From assembly GCA_014204635.1 (NCBI GenBank), contig JACHLS010000014.1:27397-91396 (forward strand): a stretch of DNA of 64,000 nt, written 5' to 3'. This document shows, in pieces, positions 26,450 to 34,725 of the stretch (position 1 is the first letter of the stretch; each line of letters starts with the position of its first letter). The notes under the pieces are model-generated. The model was given only the letters and a program-made list of their open reading frames with translations. It was not told the origin of the DNA and searched no databases. Both the position numbers and the translations under genes were made by a program. Origin of the DNA: Sporosarcina luteola (GTDB lineage: Bacteria; Bacillota; Bacilli; Bacillales_A; Planococcaceae).

Positions 26450-26827
26450 ATGACAAAACATGTATTTAAACTTATGCTGTTATCGTGCTTGTTGATCAGT
26501 TTATCTGGGTGTGCAGCCGAAGAAAAAAATAATGAGACAACATCTATCATATCTAGTGAGCACCTTCCATACTTAGAACAAATTGAAGTAGCAAGAAAGT
26601 ACATCATTGAAAAAGAATGGGGAACCCGAACCAGTGTGAAAACCAATACGGCTGTGGTAACGAATCATACTGTAAATTCTTCAGATCAAGTTTTATCAAA
26701 AAAATATATTGGGGAGAGAGTTTATAAAGTAAGTTTCGAAGACGAATCCAATGTAGTAACAGGACTCCCGGTCATATTAATAGAGAAAGAAAACAATCAT
26801 GTAATTGGTTTTATAGCCAGCGAGTAA
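26450..26827 (+). CDS. Small lipoprotein, unknown function
   Basis: A 125-residue protein. The start at 26450 is chosen because GGAG precedes it and it opens directly with a signal peptide (MTKHVFKLMLLSCLLISLSG, lipidated C21). The mature domain (HLPYLEQIEVARKYIIEKEW, then a beta-rich end with VTGLPVILIEKENNHVIGF) has no family I can name. Together with the peptidase lipoprotein upstream it may form a cell-surface pair, though 153 bases separate them. Confidence 0.65.
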   Translation: MTKHVFKLMLLSCLLISLSGCAAEEKNNETTSIISSEHLPYLEQIEVARKYIIEKEWGTRTSVKTNTAVVTNHTVNSSDQVLSKKYIGERVYKVSFEDESNVVTGLPVILIEKENNHVIGFIASE

Positions 26828-27018
26828 TAAAGAGCTGAATTGTTTTATTGGAAACACTTGCAACGGTGACTGGAGAGCTCTTGAAAGGAAAAGAGGGGCT
26901 CAAAACAATAAATTGAGACCGCATGATATAACTCCGAGAGGATACAATGAAAGAAATAGCTTTCCGCATATAATGAATGCCAGTAAACCAAAACAACATC
27001 TTTGTTTATGTATATGAA

Positions 27019-27052
27019 TCGCCTCATGTTCTGCACATGAGGCGGTCTTTTC
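27019..27052 (+). terminator. Bidirectional terminator between convergent genes
   Basis: CGCCTCATGT and ACATGAGGCG form a perfect 10-base-pair stem followed by GTCTTTTCTT, between the lipoprotein gene and the P4H gene. Confidence 0.8.
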
Positions 27053-27688
27053 TTATCTAACCCTTTGTTTTCTCATCCACTGCGTAGCAACCCACTTTTC
27101 ACCGACAATTACAGGTGCTCCGCCATGCAATGTTAACTCGTTTAAAGCCGGATCGTTATAGAAGTACTCAAAATAGACGGCCATTCCTTTTTTCGGTGTG
27201 ACGGAAAAGTTCAGTTGAGGGAAAAAGGTTTCTCCACCTTCCTCCACATCATTTAAGTACATAACGAGCGTGCTGATTCGATTGTTTGTTACTTTGCTTG
27301 TAGAAGAAAAGTAATCATAATGCGCTTTATATTGTTGTCCAGGCGTATACCGAAGGATTTGAAGACTTTCTCCATGTTCAATCGGTACATTCATGATGGT
27401 CGCAATTCGATGTTCGATTTTAGAAACAATGTCGTTTTCACTTTCCTCAAGAAACATACCACTACTTGTTCTGAGCTCATTTTCTACGTGTGTTGTACCA
27501 ATCTTCGAGCGTTTCATTTTGTCTTTTGACATTTCGACCAGTTCATCGCACTCTTCGTCACTTAACACATTTCCTAAAACCACAATCAATGGCTCCTCTA
27601 ATCTAGCGACAATGTCGATTTCTCGATCAGTTATGATCTTGCTTCCCACGTGATTAAATATCGTTTGCTCTTTATTTTCCGCTATCAA
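27053..27688 (-). CDS. Prolyl 4-hydroxylase-type 2-oxoglutarate/Fe(II) oxygenase
   Basis: A 211-residue protein with the P4H jelly roll. Iron ligands are in AHYDYF (HxD) and TLHGGAPV (H), and the 2-oxoglutarate lysine is in GEKWVATQW. LRYTPGQQYKAHYDYF and YLNDVEEGGETFFPQL are the typical surrounding blocks. Bacterial P4Hs of this size (e.g. in B. anthracis) hydroxylate prolines, including in collagen-like or elongation-factor substrates. The Gly/Pro-rich protein at 42358 is one conceivable substrate in this genome, a pure guess. It is a single-gene unit. Confidence 0.88.
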   Translation of the reverse strand: MIAENKEQTIFNHVGSKIITDREIDIVARLEEPLIVVLGNVLSDEECDELVEMSKDKMKRSKIGTTHVENELRTSSGMFLEESENDIVSKIEHRIATIMNVPIEHGESLQILRYTPGQQYKAHYDYFSSTSKVTNNRISTLVMYLNDVEEGGETFFPQLNFSVTPKKGMAVYFEYFYNDPALNELTLHGGAPVIVGEKWVATQWMRKQRVR

Positions 27689-28147
27689 CTTGAAACACCT
27701 CTTAGCTGTTCAATTTTTAAAATAGATACGTTTGGGTAATGGGGTAACGTGTAATAACGGACTTGTAGTAGAGGTTTCCACTTCCTTTTGGAATCAAATT
27801 CGATATATTTTATCACGCTAAATATTATCTAGTAAATGTAAAATGAAGGTTTTTTTCGAAATTATTTTTGTTGATTTCGGATAGAAATAAGGAAATAAAA
27901 GCATATTCTCATGCGAAAGCAACCCAATCTTTTAGAAAAAACTTTCCCTCATTTGCCATTAACAATTCAGGGAGACGTAAGTGCAAACTTATAAAGGTCG
28001 CAATTACAAAAAACGGATAAATTTTCTGACGTGTAAATAGTAATATGTCCATTTAAAGAAAGGATTTTCACCTTATGAGGCGAAATATTTTAGTACCATT
28101 GTATCTATGTATTTATTTCGTAAGGAATGTAAAAATGGGGGGCCAAT
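27689..28147. other. Intergenic stretch without a supported gene
   Basis: About 460 AT-rich bases. A 27-codon open frame near 27912-27995 is seen but has no ribosome binding site. GGGGGG stands directly before the gene at 28148. Nothing else is recognisable. Confidence 0.45.
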
Positions 28148-28579
28148 ATGGTGTGGATTGAGATAAAAAGTAGGGAAGACATAAAAGAGTTTCAAACAAT
28201 GTTTGGCTCCTTTCACGATAGTTGCTTAAAAGAGTTGGTGATGTGGAATGGCTTTCATGTGAATGAGGACCTTTCAATGGCTTTTGGGGATGGGCTTCAT
28301 AACAACATACGAATGCTATTTCAAAGACAATATAATAATCCTTCAGCGATCGAATTAGTATTCGAAGGAGTTCAAGAATTTCATTTGCGAAATGCTAGGT
28401 TTATCTATGATGCAAACCTTATTATCCATGATGGAATGTTCTTTTGGTCAGATATGTATGAATGGAAACCATATGATACCGATGAGCATACGACTTGGAT
28501 TGCTTCGAAGAAAGTAAAATGGCGAGATGTTAGTGAGTGGATGGGTGACGAGAGAAGATATGGGTTGACCACTTGGTAA
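28148..28579 (+). CDS. Conserved hypothetical protein
   Basis: A 143-residue soluble, tryptophan-rich protein (7 W). Motifs visible are SFHDSCLKELVMW near residue 24, a beta-rich middle, and a C-terminal ASKKVKWRDVSEWMGDERRY. I do not recognise the family; the size and fold impression resemble small immunity-like or DUF proteins common in Bacillales. GGGGGG lies before the ATG. Decayed coding DNA follows it. Confidence 0.55.
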   Translation: MVWIEIKSREDIKEFQTMFGSFHDSCLKELVMWNGFHVNEDLSMAFGDGLHNNIRMLFQRQYNNPSAIELVFEGVQEFHLRNARFIYDANLIIHDGMFFWSDMYEWKPYDTDEHTTWIASKKVKWRDVSEWMGDERRYGLTTW

Positions 28580-28803
28580 GGACATGAACGGATGGGCAAG
28601 ATATGAAGCTCAATGAAGAAGTGGATAATAACTCTAAAGGTAAAAAGCGATTTCTAACGATTGCAGTCGCAAACACAGCATCAAGTGAAGGATTGCCAAT
28701 GTTCTTTTTAGTGGTGTGATTTGATTATTCGTTGACTAATATAGGAGTTCCCTTGGACTATGCAATGATAAAAGTAGGAAATAAAACGAGAACAGGTTTT
28801 TAA

Positions 28804-29050
28804 ATGAAATGGGAAGAGGTTCGTAAGTTATACCCGAATCGATATGTGAACCTGAATATCCTTGTTTCATTTAGCGGACGAAAAAAAGGATGTTGCATTA
28901 CTATATGTCATTGAAAACCCTAAAACGGCGACGAAAGAGTTGCTACAAGATCCATTGTTTATCATACAGGAACGGAACAAATCATAATTAGAACGAGAAA
29001 TCCAATCGGCTTTAGAGGAATGAGACTAAGAAGCTCGAGGTCGTAAATCG
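28804..29050 (+). pseudogene. Decayed conserved small gene (several frameshifts)
   Basis: Three frames in succession give pieces that join into one protein. They are MKWEEVRKLYPNRYVNLNIL from 28804, then HLADEKKDVALLYVIENPKT near 28871-28930, then VYHTGTEQIIIRTRNPIGFR near 28958-29018. The pattern MKWEEVRK.YPN.YV, then VIENPKTATKELL, then I.I.IRN..GFRG matches a small conserved Bacillales family as I remember it. At least two frameshifts separate the pieces. A further broken frame follows to about 29207, and a 38-codon orphan frame stands at about 28602-28718. The whole 28580-29210 stretch looks like decaying accessory DNA. Confidence 0.75.
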
Positions 29051-29232
29051 GTTACTCGAAGCTAAAATGATGGTAATTGACGGCAGGTAAGAATTGAAGG
29101 TACATATGATGTATGGTGAACATATAGTAGTAAAGAGAATTTCGGGGGAATCTCTTTCGTTTGATATCTATTTGCATTTGCACTTCACAGGAGCGAGAAT
29201 AAAAAATTGATCAATGATTGAATCATGCCTAT

Positions 29233-29256
29233 TGACAAGCAAAGCAGTGTTATGAT
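29233..29256 (+). promoter_or_regulatory. Promoter of yceI
   Basis: TTGACA at about 29232-29237 is followed after 17-18 bases by ATAAAT/TAAATT. The MhqR-like operator at 29262 covers the start region. Confidence 0.6.
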
Positions 29257-29261
29257 AAATT

Positions 29262-29279
29262 TATCTCGAATTAAAGATA
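29262..29279 (+). promoter_or_regulatory. MhqR-like operator 1
   Basis: TATCTCGAATTAAAGATA matches the B. subtilis MhqR operator TATCTCGAATTCGAGATA at 16 of 18 positions. It is part of a longer dyad (TCGAATTAA and TTAATTCGA) to 29290, immediately downstream of a promoter. Confidence 0.75.
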
Positions 29280-29354
29280 TCTTAATTCGAACCAATACAA
29301 TCTGTTGGATAGTTATTGCCCTATTTGAATGATAGGGCAAAAAAATTTCATATA

Positions 29355-29372
29355 TATCTTGAATTCGAGATA
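29355..29372 (+). promoter_or_regulatory. MhqR-like operator 2
   Basis: TATCTTGAATTCGAGATA matches the MhqR consensus at 17 of 18 positions and lies 20 bases before the yceI start. Between the two operators TTGCCCTA and TAGGGCAA form a small inverted repeat. Confidence 0.8.
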
Positions 29373-29392
29373 AAAAATAGGAGGAATTTATA

Positions 29393-29920
29393 ATGAAAAA
29401 TTGGACAGTAGACTCATCTCACTCAACGGTAGGATTCGAAGTAAAGCATATGATGGTATCGAAAGTGAGAGGTCAATTTACATCTTATACAGCAGATGTA
29501 GCAGCTTCAGACTTAACAGATTTAACAACAGCTTCCATTGGCTTTACGTTTGACGTTGCGAGTATTGATACAAATAGCGAGGATCGTGACAATCACTTAA
29601 AATCAGCAGACTTCTTCGATGTAGAAACATATCCATCCATTACATTCCATTCAACAAACATTACGAAAGATGGGGAAGACTACAAAGTGACAGGTGATTT
29701 AACAATTAAAGATGTAACAAAGCCGGTAACATTTGATGTGGAATATGGCGGGAAAGGCACGAATCCATGGGGTGTGGAAGTGTACGGATTTGAAGCAGAA
29801 GCAAAAATCAATCGTGAAGAATTCGGCTTGACTTGGAACGCAGCATTAGAAACTGGCGGAGTACTGGTTGGGAAAGATATCAAGATTAAAGTGGAACTAG
29901 AAGTCAATCCAAGTGCTTAA
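29393..29920 (+). CDS. YceI-family protein (polyisoprenoid-binding lipocalin-like fold)
   Basis: A 175-residue protein with the complete YceI pattern: NWTVDSSHSTVGFEVKHMMV at the start, DFFDVETYPSITFHST, VTGDLTIKDVTKPVTF, and FGLTWNAALETGGVLVGKDI at the end. YceI folds as a beta-barrel that binds isoprenoid quinones or amides in characterised relatives. No signal peptide is present, so it acts in the cytoplasm. GGAGG precedes the ATG. Two MhqR-like operators stand upstream and the MarR/MhqR-like gene follows 86 bases later, so it is probably induced by quinone-like electrophiles. Confidence 0.92.
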   Translation: MKNWTVDSSHSTVGFEVKHMMVSKVRGQFTSYTADVAASDLTDLTTASIGFTFDVASIDTNSEDRDNHLKSADFFDVETYPSITFHSTNITKDGEDYKVTGDLTIKDVTKPVTFDVEYGGKGTNPWGVEVYGFEAEAKINREEFGLTWNAALETGGVLVGKDIKIKVELEVNPSA

Positions 29921-30006
29921 TTGTGAAAAGGACTAAGCAAAGGAACTCATACGAAACAACACAAGTATAAGTTCACCCTATTTCCACCAATATAGGAGTG
30001 AAGCGA

Positions 30007-30441
30007 ATGGGACTCGAAAGTGATGAATTAAAAGCTGTTACCGTAATACTTCGTGCCTCCCAAGCGATTCTAGATGGTATTCGAAAAGATGTAGCTAAAT
30101 ATGGATTAAATCCAACAGAGTTTTCTGTTTTAGAATTGCTATATCACAAAGGCGATCAACCGATTCAAATGATCGGGAAGAATGTTCTCATTGCTAGCAG
30201 CAGTATCACGTATGTAGTTGATAAATTAGAGCAAAAAAACTATGTCGTGCGGAAAGACTGTCCCGAAGACCGGCGAGTCACGTATGCAGCATTAACGGAT
30301 GGGGGAAGAGCGTTTATGGAAGAGATTTTCCCTCAACATCAGGAGACCATTTACAAATTATTTGAGGATGTAGAAGCCAGTGATGTACAGGAAATCATGA
30401 CTTTCTTAAAACAAATCGGTTGCAAGGCAAAAACACTATAA
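30007..30441 (+). CDS. MarR-family regulator, MhqR/SarZ-like
   Basis: A 144-residue winged-helix protein: GLNPTEFSVLELLYHKG (helices 2-3), ASSSITYVVDKLEQKNYVVR (recognition helix and wing) and CPEDRRVTYAALTDGGR (the DRR wing tip). The ATG at 30007 is preferred because AGGAG is 8 bases upstream; the GTG at 29998 overlaps that site. In B. subtilis the relative MhqR represses dioxygenases, an azoreductase and a nitroreductase. Here the same kinds of genes follow, with an operator between this gene and the dioxygenase, so it is very probably the local repressor. Confidence 0.88.
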   Translation: MGLESDELKAVTVILRASQAILDGIRKDVAKYGLNPTEFSVLELLYHKGDQPIQMIGKNVLIASSSITYVVDKLEQKNYVVRKDCPEDRRVTYAALTDGGRAFMEEIFPQHQETIYKLFEDVEASDVQEIMTFLKQIGCKAKTL

Positions 30442-30457
30442 TTTTTTTATGAAAATT

Positions 30458-30475
30458 TACCTTGAATTCGAGATG
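30458..30475 (+). promoter_or_regulatory. MhqR-like operator 3
   Basis: TACCTTGAATTCGAGATG matches the MhqR consensus at 15 of 18 positions, 20 bases before the dioxygenase start. Confidence 0.75.
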
Positions 30476-30494
30476 AAAAAAGGAGGAGAAACGA

Positions 30495-31478
30495 ATGAAT
30501 GCAATAAAAGGAATCCATCATGTGACAGCCATTACAAGCAGCGCGGAAAAGAATTATGAATTTTTCACTTATGTGCTGGGAATGCGTTTAGTTAAGAAAA
30601 CTGTCAATCAAGATGATATTCAAACCTATCATTTATTCTTCGCAGACGATAAAGGATCTGCCGGAACAGATATGACCTTCTTTGACTTCCCGGGTATTTC
30701 AAAAGGAACTCATGGAACGAACGAAATATACAAGACAGCTTTCCGTGTGCCGACCGATGAAGCATTGGCCTACTGGGTGAAACGCTTTGACAAGTACGAA
30801 GTGAAACATTCAGGAATTAAAGAAGTCTTTGGAAAGAAAACAATATCGTTTGTTGATTTTGATGACCAACAATATATGTTGATTTCGGATGAACGAAATG
30901 AGGGAGTTGCATCTGGCACGCCTTGGCAAAACGGTCCTGTCCCATTGGAGTTTGCTATTACAGGGTTGGGTCCCATTCATGTTCGAATTGCCGAGTTTGA
31001 TTATTTTAAAGAAGTACTTGAAAAAGTCATGATGATGCGGGAAATCGCAAAAGAAGGTTCTCTTCACTTATTCGAAGTAGGTGAAGGAGGGAATGGTGCT
31101 CAAGTGATAGTAGAACACAACACCATTTTACCAAATGGACGGCAAGGCTTCGGGACTGTACACCATGCGGCCTTCCGAGTGGAAGATACAAAAGTGTTAT
31201 ATGAATGGATTGAACGCATGAAAGGTTTCGGGTTTGGCACATCCGGTTATGTAGATCGCTTCTTCTTTGAATCACTGTATGCCCGTGTAGCACCAGGAAT
31301 TTTATTTGAATGGGCTACAGATGGTCCTGGATTTATGGGCGACGAACCGTATGCAACAGTGGGAGAGAAATTATCATTGCCCCCATTCTTAGAGCCAAAA
31401 CGTGAGCAGATCGAAAAGTTGGTACGGCCAATCGATACAGTCCGCAGCACGAAGCAGATTGAAAAAGAGTACTTGTAA
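30495..31478 (+). CDS. Ring-cleaving dioxygenase of the VOC superfamily (MhqO/MhqE-like)
   Basis: A 327-residue protein of two vicinal-oxygen-chelate modules. IKGIHHVTAITSSAEKNYEF with LGMRLVKKTVNQDD opens module 1. GPIHVRIAEFDYFKEVLEKV opens module 2, with GTVHHAAFRVED. The metal ligands are probably the H of HHVT, H of VHHAAF and E near LFEWATDGPGF. This family (MhqA, MhqE and MhqO in B. subtilis) is induced by methylhydroquinone and catechol and is thought to cleave the aromatic ring. GGAGG lies before the ATG. The upstream operator and downstream reductases place it in a quinone detoxification operon. Confidence 0.9.
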   Translation: MNAIKGIHHVTAITSSAEKNYEFFTYVLGMRLVKKTVNQDDIQTYHLFFADDKGSAGTDMTFFDFPGISKGTHGTNEIYKTAFRVPTDEALAYWVKRFDKYEVKHSGIKEVFGKKTISFVDFDDQQYMLISDERNEGVASGTPWQNGPVPLEFAITGLGPIHVRIAEFDYFKEVLEKVMMMREIAKEGSLHLFEVGEGGNGAQVIVEHNTILPNGRQGFGTVHHAAFRVEDTKVLYEWIERMKGFGFGTSGYVDRFFFESLYARVAPGILFEWATDGPGFMGDEPYATVGEKLSLPPFLEPKREQIEKLVRPIDTVRSTKQIEKEYL

Positions 31479-31494
31479 GAGGTGAATATAGAAA

Positions 31495-32088
31495 ATGGGA
31501 TTTTTAAACAAACTATTTGGAAATGAAAAACAGGAGGAACCCACAATGACTCATGTAAATATCGGCATCATTTTAGGATCCACTCGTGAAGGACGCGTCA
31601 GCCCGCAAGTTGGTGCCTGGGTAAAAGAAATCGCAGATCAACGGGGAGATGCCAACTATACCATTATTGACATCGCAGATTATAAATTACCCCTTTTAGG
31701 TGAGCCAGGTGGAGATGCTTCTAAAGCAGGTGCTTGGTCGGAAGCTGTCGCAAAACAAGACGGTTTCGTATTTATTGTGCAAGAATACAACCACTCCATT
31801 ACAGGCGCACTTAAAAATGCATTGGATTACCTGCGCGATGAATGGAACAACAAAGCCGCTGGTATCGTATCATACGGATCCGTTGGCGGTGCTCGTGCAG
31901 CAGAGCATTTACGTGGTATTTTAGGTGAACTACTAGTAGCGGACATACGAGTCCATCCTGCCTTATCACTATTTACCGACTTCGAGAACGGTACAGACTT
32001 CAAACCGAAAGAAGTCCAAGTCGATTCAGTCAATCAAATGCTAGATCAAGTCATTCCGTGGGCAACCGCATTGAAAACAATCCGCTAA
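31495..32088 (+). CDS. NADPH-dependent FMN reductase-family oxidoreductase
   Basis: A flavodoxin-like protein of 197 residues from 31495 or 180 from 31546. The inner ATG has the stronger ribosome site (AGGAGG, 8-base spacing), while the outer adds a basic-hydrophobic MGFLNKLFG leader. Visible motifs are IILGSTREGRVSPQVG (FMN phosphate), EYNHSITGALKNALDYL and GIVSYGSVGGARAAEHLR (isoalloxazine contact). It should reduce quinones or azo compounds with NADPH. It follows the dioxygenase by 16 bases in one operon, the same pairing as in MhqR regulons. Confidence 0.88.
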   Translation: MGFLNKLFGNEKQEEPTMTHVNIGIILGSTREGRVSPQVGAWVKEIADQRGDANYTIIDIADYKLPLLGEPGGDASKAGAWSEAVAKQDGFVFIVQEYNHSITGALKNALDYLRDEWNNKAAGIVSYGSVGGARAAEHLRGILGELLVADIRVHPALSLFTDFENGTDFKPKEVQVDSVNQMLDQVIPWATALKTIR

Positions 32089-32103
32089 TTATTGAAATCG
32101 TTC

Positions 32104-32140
32104 AATTAGACAACATGTACATGATGTTTCATGTGCATGT
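32104..32140 (+). terminator. Possible terminator after the FMN reductase
   Basis: ACAACATGTACATG and CATGTGCATGTTGT form a strong stem; only two T residues follow directly, so termination may be partial. Confidence 0.5.
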
Positions 32141-32234
32141 TGTTTATAAATATGTAGGCGTACAATCGCTGGAGTTCGTTACACTTCGAGGATAACTCGT
32201 AACAAGATAGAAAATAGAAACGGGGAATCTAACT

Positions 32235-32867
32235 ATGAGTTTTGAAAACCTGGTAAAAGACCGCCATTCTGCGGTAAATTTTATAGAAGATGAAGAAATG
32301 ACAGAGGAAGATTTTAAACACATATTTGAATTAACAAAAACGGCACCGAGTGCATATAATTTACAATTTGCCGAGTACCTCGTCATCACAGACAAAGAGA
32401 AAAAAGAACGTGTCAAAGAATTAAGCCATAACCAATATAAAATACATACCGCAAGTGCTGTGATCCTTGTCATGGGAAACAAAAACAGTTTGGAAATGTC
32501 CGAAGTGGAGAAAATTTATGGACCGCTGAAAATGTTGAAAATGATGGATGAACTAGAATATGAGATGGTCGTCGAAACAATCCATCGATATAGTGAGGGG
32601 TTAAAAGCAAACCCGAGTGAATTAGATGTGGAGTTGGCTCGAAATGTGGGACTTCATGCCATGCTGTTTATGTTAAGCGCCAAGCACTATGGCTTTGATA
32701 CATGTCCAATGCATGTTCACAATGTAGAGGAAGTACGAAAAGAATTTAATATACCTCAACATATAGAACCAATTATGATGATTACGATTGGGAAGAGTGT
32801 GGATAAAGTCCGGTCACGCGGCTATCGCAAACCCTTCGGAGAATTCGTCAGATTTAACGGGTATTGA
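32235..32867 (+). CDS. Nitroreductase-family protein (YodC/MhqN-like)
   Basis: A 210-residue flavin nitroreductase: VKDRHSAVNF at the start, LTKTAPSAYNLQFAEYLVI (FMN ribityl contact), a hydrophobic dimer region, and ARNVGLHAMLFMLSAKHYGF with IMMITIGKSVDKVRSRGYRK at the end. It would carry out NAD(P)H-dependent two-electron reduction of quinones or nitro compounds. A separate 146-base leader precedes it, but its position after the MhqR-like genes and its MhqN-like sequence suggest membership of the same regulon. GGGG lies 7-10 bases before the ATG. Confidence 0.87.
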   Translation: MSFENLVKDRHSAVNFIEDEEMTEEDFKHIFELTKTAPSAYNLQFAEYLVITDKEKKERVKELSHNQYKIHTASAVILVMGNKNSLEMSEVEKIYGPLKMLKMMDELEYEMVVETIHRYSEGLKANPSELDVELARNVGLHAMLFMLSAKHYGFDTCPMHVHNVEEVRKEFNIPQHIEPIMMITIGKSVDKVRSRGYRKPFGEFVRFNGY

Positions 32868-32903
32868 TCAAACGAAATAGCTATTAAAAATTGACCAAAC
32901 AGA

Positions 32904-32962
32904 AACTGACTGGCATGAGTCCGGTTTCATACTATCTTCAAACCAGCCAGTTGGCTGTTTTC
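32904..32962 (+). terminator. Terminator of the nitroreductase gene
   Basis: CTGACTGGC pairs with GCCAGTTGG, and a nested CAGCCA/TGGCTG hairpin is followed by TTTTCT. Confidence 0.55.
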
Positions 32963-32990
32963 TATTCATCTTTAACTTTTGGTAGACAAT

Positions 32991-33019
32991 GACTGGGTGT
33001 TAGCGCACTCGGTCTTTTT
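32991..33019 (+). terminator. Orphan copy of the toxin-locus terminator
   Basis: This 29-base stretch differs by one base from the toxin mRNA terminator at 12855-12883. No toxin ORF is nearby, so it looks like the residue of a lost type I TA locus. Apart from this and the remnant at 33167, nothing else is seen in 32963-33373. Confidence 0.7.
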
Positions 33020-33166
33020 TTGTAATTGCTCAGTGTAGTATCTATTCACTCCAAGGAAACCCTCTGATAGTCGGGGAAACGTTGTATGGTGGTTGACAGA
33101 TTCAATACTATTAGCGTTCTTCTAGAACCTCGCATAAAATCTTTTGCTCTCTTTTTTTAGAATGAT

Positions 33167-33235
33167 TTATTCCGCATCACTAGAATAGCGCTCTGCTTCC
33201 ACATCTGGAAGAATACCAATTTCCATTAAGTAGCG
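33167..33235 (-). pseudogene. Remnant of a general-stress-protein (GSP17M-like) gene
   Basis: On the minus strand the frame ending at 33167 reads RYLMEIGILPDVEAERYSSD and AE-stop. The intact stress protein at 35946-36383 has HALMEIGVPDEEAELYSADV in the same place, so about 14 of 19 residues agree. Upstream codons no longer match. It is the truncated 3' end of a paralogue. Confidence 0.65.
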
Positions 33236-33373
33236 TACCGGTATGCACTTTAGAATACTTGTGATAAAAACTGCCGTTAAGCCAGAATTCCCCTGTAATG
33301 TTCTAAATTAAAATAGACTAACAATCTGGTAGTTCTTTGGTAAAATGATACATAAGAGAAAGGGGGTAAGTGG

Positions 33374-34603
33374 GTGGGCATCGGTTCCAAAATCAAATAC
33401 TTTCGAACAAGAAGCAATTTAACACAAAAAGATTTGGCGTTAGGGGTGTGTGCTACATCCTATCTAAGCAAAATTGAAAACGAAATTGTAGAGCCGAGTG
33501 ATGAAATGCTTGCTCTCTTTTGTTCAAAGCTTGGTTTGGAAACAACAGCTTTCAAGCTGGAGGTAGATGTTCTTCATTATCTCCAACTGAACGCATTAGA
33601 TCTTCATCGGGCAATCCGAAATGGGAACAATGACAATGCAATCGAATTATATGATGATATTATCGGGAATAGTCAGTCGATTATTGATCCGGCAGTGCAG
33701 GTATTTAAGGTGTTGTTTGGATTGCGTATTGCGTTAATGAAGAAAGATCGTGAGGAAGCGCTCAGACTCTACGAGGAAACGGCTAAGCTGCAGGAGTATG
33801 TACCCGAAATGATGAAACTATATTACAGCAGGTATTGTGGACTGTTTCATTACATGTATGGCAGCCTTAAAAAATCACTCCACCTATATAAAGAAGCCGA
33901 AAAACTTGTGCTACAAAGTGAAATAGAGGATGTGTATTACCAACTTGCACTCGTATACCATCTTTTAGGTGATTATTCCATGTCGACCTATTACGAAGAA
34001 AAAGCCTTGGAACTCTTTGCTCGAAAGATGGATTATGAGCAATGCGTGAGTTGTCAGCTTCTATTAGGGATTAACAACCGAAAAATGGGGAACTTGGAAC
34101 AAGCAAAAGAGATTTATCTTAGCATCCTGGAGAAAGTGGCGCCCTTACACAACCGGGAAGTTTGCGCTAAAGTTTATCATAACTTAGGGGTCGTCTATTC
34201 CGATGAAGGGAAGTCTAAGGAAGCGATAATGGCATTTGAAAAAAGCCTGCGTTTTCGCGACTGCGACCATGCTCGAATGAAAACTTATTATACCATTTCT
34301 AAAGAGTGTCTTCACATTGGTAATGATATAAATGCAGCTAAGTATCAAGAGGTTGGGAGTATGATTGCCGAAAAAGAAAAAGACGAAGAGCATATCATTA
34401 AGTTTCAAGTTCTCAAGTACAAAGTTGAAAAGCGAGAACGAGAGCCAATCTTCGAAGACTATATATCCACTGTAGCCCTACCCTATTTCGAAGAGCGTTC
34501 TAACCAACGAATGATTAAAGAATATATGAATGAAATGGTTATGTACTACGAAAATTCTCGCCAATATAAGTCAGCTCTTATGTATCTGAAAAAAATGCTA
34601 TGA
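33374..34603 (+). CDS. HTH-TPR transcriptional regulator (RRNPP-like)
   Basis: A 409-residue protein starting at GTG 33374, with AGGGGG 7-8 bases upstream. Residues about 1-65 are an XRE HTH (GSKIKYFRTRSNLTQKDLAL, then ATSYLSKIENEIVEPSDEML). Residues about 75-409 are TPR helices, e.g. ALVYHLLGDYSMSTYYEEKA and YHNLGVVYSDEGKSKEAIMA. This is the plan of the PlcR/NprR/PrgX group, which bind secreted-and-reimported peptides. No Rap phosphatase residues can be judged. A short ORF between this gene and its terminator could encode the ligand. It is paralogous to the truncated protein at the left edge of the window. Confidence 0.85.
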   Translation: MGIGSKIKYFRTRSNLTQKDLALGVCATSYLSKIENEIVEPSDEMLALFCSKLGLETTAFKLEVDVLHYLQLNALDLHRAIRNGNNDNAIELYDDIIGNSQSIIDPAVQVFKVLFGLRIALMKKDREEALRLYEETAKLQEYVPEMMKLYYSRYCGLFHYMYGSLKKSLHLYKEAEKLVLQSEIEDVYYQLALVYHLLGDYSMSTYYEEKALELFARKMDYEQCVSCQLLLGINNRKMGNLEQAKEIYLSILEKVAPLHNREVCAKVYHNLGVVYSDEGKSKEAIMAFEKSLRFRDCDHARMKTYYTISKECLHIGNDINAAKYQEVGSMIAEKEKDEEHIIKFQVLKYKVEKREREPIFEDYISTVALPYFEERSNQRMIKEYMNEMVMYYENSRQYKSALMYLKKML

Positions 34604-34624
34604 AGGGGTAATGATTTATGAAAA

Positions 34625-34705
34625 ATGAGGAGAATTACGGTGTGCTATTGTGCTCATGCTGACGTTGATGAAGATCAGCCGGAAATCAGATGGTTCATCG
34701 TCTAG
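34625..34705 (+). CDS. Candidate signal peptide gene next to the HTH-TPR regulator
   Basis: A 26-codon frame from ATG 34625, or 21 codons from GTG 34640, which has GAGGAG 7 bases upstream. The peptide starts MRRITVCYCAHA, has an acidic middle (DVDEDQPE) and ends in a hydrophobic IRWFIV. It lies between the regulator stop (34603) and the terminator at 34726, so it would be on the same transcript, the position of PapR, NprX and Phr genes. An alternative 14-codon frame from 34618 overlaps it. Coding status is uncertain; the N-terminus is only weakly signal-like. Confidence 0.3.
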   Translation: MRRITVCYCAHADVDEDQPEIRWFIV

Positions 34706-34725
34706 GGAGTTAAATAATATATTCG

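Noticed and set aside
29320..29350. TTGCCCTA/TAGGGCAA hairpin as an attenuator before yceI
   Set aside because: The stem is followed by A residues, not T, on the plus strand, and no alternative structure was evident.
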